In this document: positions 6,009-8,806 of the stretch, piece by piece | Position numbering within the stretch: the first letter of the stretch is position 1 | Layout: each line of letters opens with the position of its first letter | From: Pseudomonadota bacterium | GTDB lineage: Bacteria; Desulfobacterota; Syntrophia; Syntrophales; UBA5619 | NCBI GenBank assembly: GCA_018819165.1 | Contig: JAHJQP010000032.1 | Location: 1 to 8,806, forward strand | Reading direction: 5' to 3' | Length of the DNA: 8,806 bases | Translations under genes and position numbers: made by a program | Notes under the pieces: generated by a model | Told to the model about the DNA's origin: nothing | Seen by the model: only the letters and a program-made list of their open reading frames with translations | Databases searched by the model: none

Positions 6009-6224
6009 CCCTTTTATATGACCCCAATCGTCCGACATGCCGCCCTCATGGCGGCGGGATGACTGCTCGTCTTCACGGCGCTGCTTGTCGTGGCCACGCT
6101 GAGGCGGAAGAAGATTCTGGTTGCGAAAAAAGACCGGATCAGGTATGGAAATTGCGGATTTCAGCATTGCAACGGAAACACCCTTAAACAGATGCTTCAG
6201 AGCGACGAATCAGGAGGACGGATC
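6009..6224 (+). other. Intergenic stretch with hairpin and a broken hydrophobic frame
   Basis: This 216-bp gap separates the MBL gene from the small lysine-rich gene. GCCGCC (6039-6044) and GGCGGC (6050-6055) form a 6-bp hairpin without a following T-run, so it is a poor intrinsic terminator. A frame from ATG 6018 encodes a hydrophobic helix followed by RRKK, is broken by TGA at 6060-6062 and then runs open into the small gene. It has no ribosome site. A weak promoter-like pair, TTGCGA (6121-6126) and TATGGA (6144-6149) with 17-bp spacing, could serve the downstream gene. I see no tRNA or other RNA gene. Confidence 0.4.
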
Positions 6225-6338
6225 ATGGGTAAGGATAAAGACGTCAAAAAGGAAGGCAAGAAGAAACCTTCCAAAACATTGAAGGAGAAAAAAGAGGCCA
6301 AGCGGATGAAGAAGTCGGGTAAATCCGGGGAGCTTTGA
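6225..6338 (+). CDS. Small lysine-rich basic protein, 37 residues
   Basis: The 37-residue product has 15 Lys and 1 Arg, with KKEGKKKPSKTLKEKKEAK as its core. It has no hydrophobic segment and no Cys, and is probably disordered or a single amphipathic helix in the cytoplasm. Such composition fits binding to nucleic acid or to an acidic partner, but no function is established and I do not assign one. From memory, short K-rich proteins starting MGKDKDVKKE occur as hypotheticals in related genomes. ATG 6225 is chosen because AGGAGG (6212-6217) precedes it at 7 bases; the open frame continues upstream to GTG 6090 but has no ribosome site there. The stop overlaps the possible TTG start of the amidohydrolase (6335-6338), suggesting coupling. 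Confidence 0.75.
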   Translation: MGKDKDVKKEGKKKPSKTLKEKKEAKRMKKSGKSGEL

Positions 6339-7189
6339 TATTTCCCGTGGTGAAGTTACCGGCGCAGCCGATCGTGGACTTCCATGTTCACCTCTTTCCC
6401 GACAGGCTGTTCGAAGCGATCTGGAAGCATTTCGTCGCAGACTACGGGTGGAGTGTCCTCCACCGGCTCTACTGGCGAGAGAGCGTGGCCTATCTCCGGG
6501 AGCGCGGCGTAGGTCCCATCGTCTATTCCAATTACGCCCACCGGCCGGGAATCGCGAAGGGACTTAACGACTGGAACTTGGCCGTCCTTGAGGAAACCCC
6601 CGACCTATACTGCTATGCGGCCTTCCATCCCGGCGACACCGACGCTCTTGCGATGGCCGCCTCCCTACTGGAGCATCCCCGGATCCTCGGGTTCAAGCTG
6701 CAGCTCCTCGTCCAACGGTTCACCCCCCATGACGAGCGGCTCTTTCCCCTCTATGAGCTGGTCATGGCAAAAGGGAAGCGGCTCCTCTTACACACCGGCA
6801 CGGGACCGGTGGGAAACGAGTTCGTGGGGATCGCCCCCTTCCGGAAACTCATGGCCCGCTATCCGGAGCTCCCTGCGATCGTCGCCCACATGGGGGCGCT
6901 CGAGTACGGGGCGTTCGGGGAACTCCTCGCCGATCATCCGGGGATCTTCCTGGATACGGCCTTCGCGTTCCTCCCCGGCCTCGGCGCCGTGTGCGATCTC
7001 GGGGCGGAGTTCCTGGAAAAACACCGGGAGCGGATCCTCTACGGGTCGGATTTTCCGAACATCCTCTTCCCCCGGGAGGACGAGATCGACGCCCTCCTCG
7101 GGCTTAATCTCTCCCAGACCTTTTACGACTCGGTCTTCCGCGACAACGGCCTTCGCCTCATCGGGCAGGCCGGTCAGATACGGCCGTAG
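6335..7189 (+). CDS. Amidohydrolase-2 family TIM-barrel metal hydrolase
   Basis: The 284-residue protein has the layout of amidohydrolase family 2 (ACMSD/2-pyrone-dicarboxylate lactonase relatives), cytoplasmic enzymes that hydrolyse or decarboxylate small aromatic or lactone substrates. The metal site can be followed: HVH at 17-19 (VDFHVHLFP), GFKLQ at 119-123 with Lys121, LLHTGTG at 151-157 (His153), IVAHMG at 182-187 (His185) and LYGSDFP at 235-241 (Asp239). The substrate is not evident. The start is uncertain: TTG 6335 overlaps the previous stop but lies only 2 bases after GGGGAG (6327-6332); GTG 6347 or 6350 would shorten it by 4-5 residues and keep the whole fold. The last 16 bases overlap the convergent cupin gene. 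Confidence 0.87.
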   Translation: MIFPVVKLPAQPIVDFHVHLFPDRLFEAIWKHFVADYGWSVLHRLYWRESVAYLRERGVGPIVYSNYAHRPGIAKGLNDWNLAVLEETPDLYCYAAFHPGDTDALAMAASLLEHPRILGFKLQLLVQRFTPHDERLFPLYELVMAKGKRLLLHTGTGPVGNEFVGIAPFRKLMARYPELPAIVAHMGALEYGAFGELLADHPGIFLDTAFAFLPGLGAVCDLGAEFLEKHRERILYGSDFPNILFPREDEIDALLGLNLSQTFYDSVFRDNGLRLIGQAGQIRP

Positions 7190-7515
7190 TCGTCATCGAT
7201 CCGCTCGATGTCGTCCTCCCCGAAGTACTCCCCCGTCTGGACCTCGATGAACGCCGCTTCCGTCTTTCCTGCATTGAACAGGCGGTGGGCCGCCCCGCGG
7301 GGGATGTCAATAGACTGACCGCCCCGGAGGGGGATCTCCTTTCCGTCGAGGGTGACGACCGCCTCTCCGGAGAGGAGGTACCAGTGTTCCGCCCGGCGGC
7401 GGTGGCGCTGGAGGCTGAGGCGCTTCCCGGGAAAGACACAGATCCGCTTGACCTTGTGATCCGGCTCGTCGGCCAGAACCGCGTAGTGCCCCCAGGGGCG
7501 GTGATCCGTTTCCAT
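7174..7515 (-). CDS. Standalone type-II mannose-6-phosphate isomerase cupin
   Basis: This 113-residue cupin matches the C-terminal phosphomannose isomerase domain of bifunctional AlgA/ManC proteins. It shows RPWGHYAVL (6-14), KVKRICVFPGKRLSLQRH (21-38), RAEHWYLLSGEAVVT (41-55), IPRGAAHRLFN (71-81) and the typical close EVQTGEYFGEDDIERIDDDYGR (about 91-112). Likely metal ligands are His38, Glu43, His44 and His77. The reaction would be fructose-6-phosphate to mannose-6-phosphate, the first step toward GDP-mannose; standalone members may instead act on other sugars. The ManC in this window lacks exactly this domain, so the two together would reconstitute the bifunctional enzyme. The ATG at 7515 has a perfect AGGAGG (7526-7521 on the minus strand). 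The 3' end overlaps the amidohydrolase gene tail to tail by 16 bases. Confidence 0.9.
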   Translation of the reverse strand: METDHRPWGHYAVLADEPDHKVKRICVFPGKRLSLQRHRRRAEHWYLLSGEAVVTLDGKEIPLRGGQSIDIPRGAAHRLFNAGKTEAAFIEVQTGEYFGEDDIERIDDDYGRI

Positions 7516-7547
7516 GACGACCTCCTGACATCCTCTTCAAAGGACAG

Positions 7548-7641
7548 ATGGATTACATCTTTTTCTGTTACGGCCTTGCCTTCATTATCCTGGCGGCCGT
7601 CTGCGTCTCGCTGCGGAAGGCGGAGCGCGCAAGAAAAAGAG
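7548..7641 (+). pseudogene. Membrane-anchor N-terminal gene fragment cut by palindrome
   Basis: From ATG 7548, with AAAGGA at 7539-7544, the frame encodes MDYIFFCYGLAFIILAAVCV followed by SLRKAERARKREK, a single membrane helix and a basic stop-transfer segment. The start resembles the N-termini of membrane sensor kinases and GGDEF proteins of this bacterial group (M-x-Y-I-x-F-x-YGLAF), recalled from memory. The frame then passes straight into the palindrome at 7642 and continues only as antisense of nuoN to 8099, which is not a plausible protein. I read it as a truncated remnant left beside a repeat insertion. A short CcmD-like membrane peptide is the alternative, but no cytochrome c maturation genes are near. 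Confidence 0.45.
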
Positions 7642-7692
7642 AAAAAGGGGACAGATCTATTTTCCCGGGGGAAATAGATCTGTCCCCTTTTT
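7642..7692. repeat. Near-perfect GGGACAG-type palindrome, 51 bp
   Basis: Arms 7642-7662 and 7672-7692 are perfectly complementary over 21 bp, with a 9-base loop TCCCGGGGG that can pair further within itself. Each arm contains GGGGACAGATCTATTT. The palindrome at 1672-1700 shares GGGACAG, TC and TATTTTCC in the same order, so the two belong to one repeat family. Such GGGACAG palindromes are, to my recollection, abundant in deltaproteobacterial genomes and resemble the REP-like repeats moved by IS200-type REP transposases. No transposase lies in this window. Confidence 0.8.
7642..7692 (-). terminator. Probable intrinsic terminator of nuoN
   Basis: Read on the minus strand, the 21-bp stem starts at the nuoN stop codon (TAA, 7694-7692) and ends in TTTTT (7646-7642). 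This is the form of an intrinsic terminator. The other strand also ends in a six-T run (7688-7693), so it may stop transcription both ways. The role is inferred from structure; the element probably arose as a mobile repeat. Confidence 0.5.
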
Positions 7693-8806
7693 TACATGAA
7701 AATGCCGATGGATTTACGGGCGATGAGGAGAAAATCGCGGGGGAAGAGGCCCATGTGGAAAAGCGCCCAGACGCTGATGACGATGACGATGGAGTAGGCG
7801 GGCGAAAAGTCAGGCCGATGAAGCTCTCCCGAGGGTTCCCGGAAATACATGGCCATGATGACTCTCAGGTAGTAGTAAACGGCCACAACGCTGTTCAAGA
7901 CGCCGATGACGGCCAGCCAGTAATATTTGGCCTTGATGGCGGCACTCAGGATATAAAATTTCCCCATGAATCCCGCCAACGGCGGTATGCCCGCAAGGGA
8001 AAGGAGGAAAATGGCCATCGAGAGGGCAATCAGGGGATGTCTTCCGGCAAGACCGGCGTAACTTTCAATGCCTGTGTTCTCCCGATCTTTTTGTCCTAAA
8101 AGGATGACGACCGTAAAGGCGCCGATATTCATGAAGGTATAAACGAGGACATAGAAGAGGATGCTGGAGGAAGAAAACTGATCGCCGATCACGAAGGCGA
8201 TCAGGATGTAACCGGCATGGGCGATGCTGGAATAGGCGAGCATTCGCTTGACGTCATCCTGCACCAGGGCGGTGATGTTTCCGAGGGTCATCGTGGCTAC
8301 TGCAATCAGCCACAGGATGCCGGACCATTCTCCGATGAAGGGGAGGAAGGCCGTATAGAAGACCCTCAGGAATGCGCCGAACGCGGCGGCCTTGATGCCC
8401 GTGGCCATATAGGCCGTGATGGAAGTCGGGGCGCCCTGATAGACATCCGGCGTCCACATATGGAAGGGCACAGAGGCTGTTTTAAACCCGAAACCCACGA
8501 TGAGCATGGCCAGTCCGATCATGAACATGGGGGTCGGCTTGAAATTCCCCGAAGCCACATAGTCGGCAATTTCGCGGATGTCGAGGCTGCCGGTCGTAGC
8601 ATAAATCAGCGCCATGCCATAAAGCAGAAAAGCCGTAGCAAAAGCCCCCAGAAGGAAGTATTTGAGGGAAGCCTCCACCGACCTGGGGTTGCCGCTCAAA
8701 AGCCCGCAGAGGACGTATACGGCGATGGACATTACCTCCAGGCCTATGAAGATGGTGATGAAATTAGTCGAGGAGACCATGATCATCATGCCCAGAACGC
8801 CGAACA
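7692..8806 (-). CDS. nuoN: NADH-quinone oxidoreductase subunit N (5' end outside window)
   Basis: NuoN is one of the antiporter-like proton-pumping membrane subunits of respiratory complex I. About 370 residues of the usual 480 or so are present; the frame continues without a break to the window edge (FGVLGMMIMVSSTNF), so Met codons near 8789 are internal. Landmarks are IFIGLEVMSIAVYVL near the visible start, VEASLKYFLLGAFATAFLLYG with its conserved membrane Lys, FGFKTASVPFHMWTPDVYQGAP with a second key Lys and the His-Trp region, AYMATGIKAAAFG, and KRMLAYSSIAHAGYI. The C-terminus has the expected final helices and ends IGIFM. About ten membrane segments are seen. In nuo operons it is normally the last gene after nuoM, which fits the terminator-like palindrome at its end. 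Confidence 0.95.
   Translation of the reverse strand, partial: FGVLGMMIMVSSTNFITIFIGLEVMSIAVYVLCGLLSGNPRSVEASLKYFLLGAFATAFLLYGMALIYATTGSLDIREIADYVASGNFKPTPMFMIGLAMLIVGFGFKTASVPFHMWTPDVYQGAPTSITAYMATGIKAAAFGAFLRVFYTAFLPFIGEWSGILWLIAVATMTLGNITALVQDDVKRMLAYSSIAHAGYILIAFVIGDQFSSSSILFYVLVYTFMNIGAFTVVILLGQKDRENTGIESYAGLAGRHPLIALSMAIFLLSLAGIPPLAGFMGKFYILSAAIKAKYYWLAVIGVLNSVVAVYYYLRVIMAMYFREPSGELHRPDFSPAYSIVIVISVWALFHMGLFPRDFLLIARKSIGIFM

Noticed and set aside
6039..6055. Hairpin GCCGCC/GGCGGC as terminator of the MBL gene
   Set aside because: There is no T-run after the stem, so there is no support beyond a short GC-rich inverted repeat.
7548..8099. Full 183-codon plus-strand frame as a real protein
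   Set aside because: Only the first 30 or so codons look like protein; the rest is a palindrome followed by the antisense of nuoN.

Overview
The window is a GC-rich stretch (about 60% by eye) of a bacterial chromosome, with genes on both strands. Gene content suggests an anaerobic or facultative member of the former Deltaproteobacteria (Desulfobacterota, perhaps Syntrophales-like). The pointers are a complex-I-type nuoN, a flavin reductase resembling high-molecular-weight rubredoxins, GGGACAG-type palindromes, and above all an apparent selenoprotein gene, since Sec use is common in that group. This assignment is inference; no marker gene is present.

Left part (1-2792, + strand): the tail of an unknown gene, an unrecognised polytopic membrane protein and a LysE-type exporter follow one another closely. 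A 141-bp gap then holds a candidate promoter and a GGGACAG-type palindrome just before manC, a mannose-1-phosphate guanylyltransferase that lacks the usual C-terminal isomerase domain.

Centre (2793-3352): this stretch has no conventional long ORF, but on the minus strand (3118-2816) it encodes a 100-residue secreted MerP/HMA-like protein. The second Cys of its CxxC metal-binding motif is an in-frame UGA (CAAU), followed at the right distance by a perfect 7-bp stem-loop with the features of a bacterial SECIS element. A standard annotation would miss it. This is the most notable item in the window. A strong sigma70-type promoter (3257-3285) then reads rightward.

Right part (3353-7189, + strand): a compact cluster of maf (nucleotide pyrophosphatase), yggS (PLP homeostasis protein), a flavin-reductase-like protein and an MBL-fold hydrolase, with start/stop overlaps that suggest translational coupling. 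After a 216-bp gap come a 37-residue lysine-rich protein and a TIM-barrel amidohydrolase.

End (7174-8806): on the minus strand, a standalone type-II mannose-6-phosphate isomerase cupin, which is the domain missing from ManC, overlaps the amidohydrolase gene tail to tail. Next is a short membrane-anchor coding fragment that runs straight into a second, near-perfect GGGACAG palindrome. The palindrome abuts the stop codon of nuoN, which is on the minus strand and cut by the window edge.

ManC and the cupin probably serve GDP-mannose synthesis. Maf, YggS, the flavin reductase and the MBL protein form a housekeeping cluster. I see no tRNA, rRNA, CRISPR array or intact transposase.
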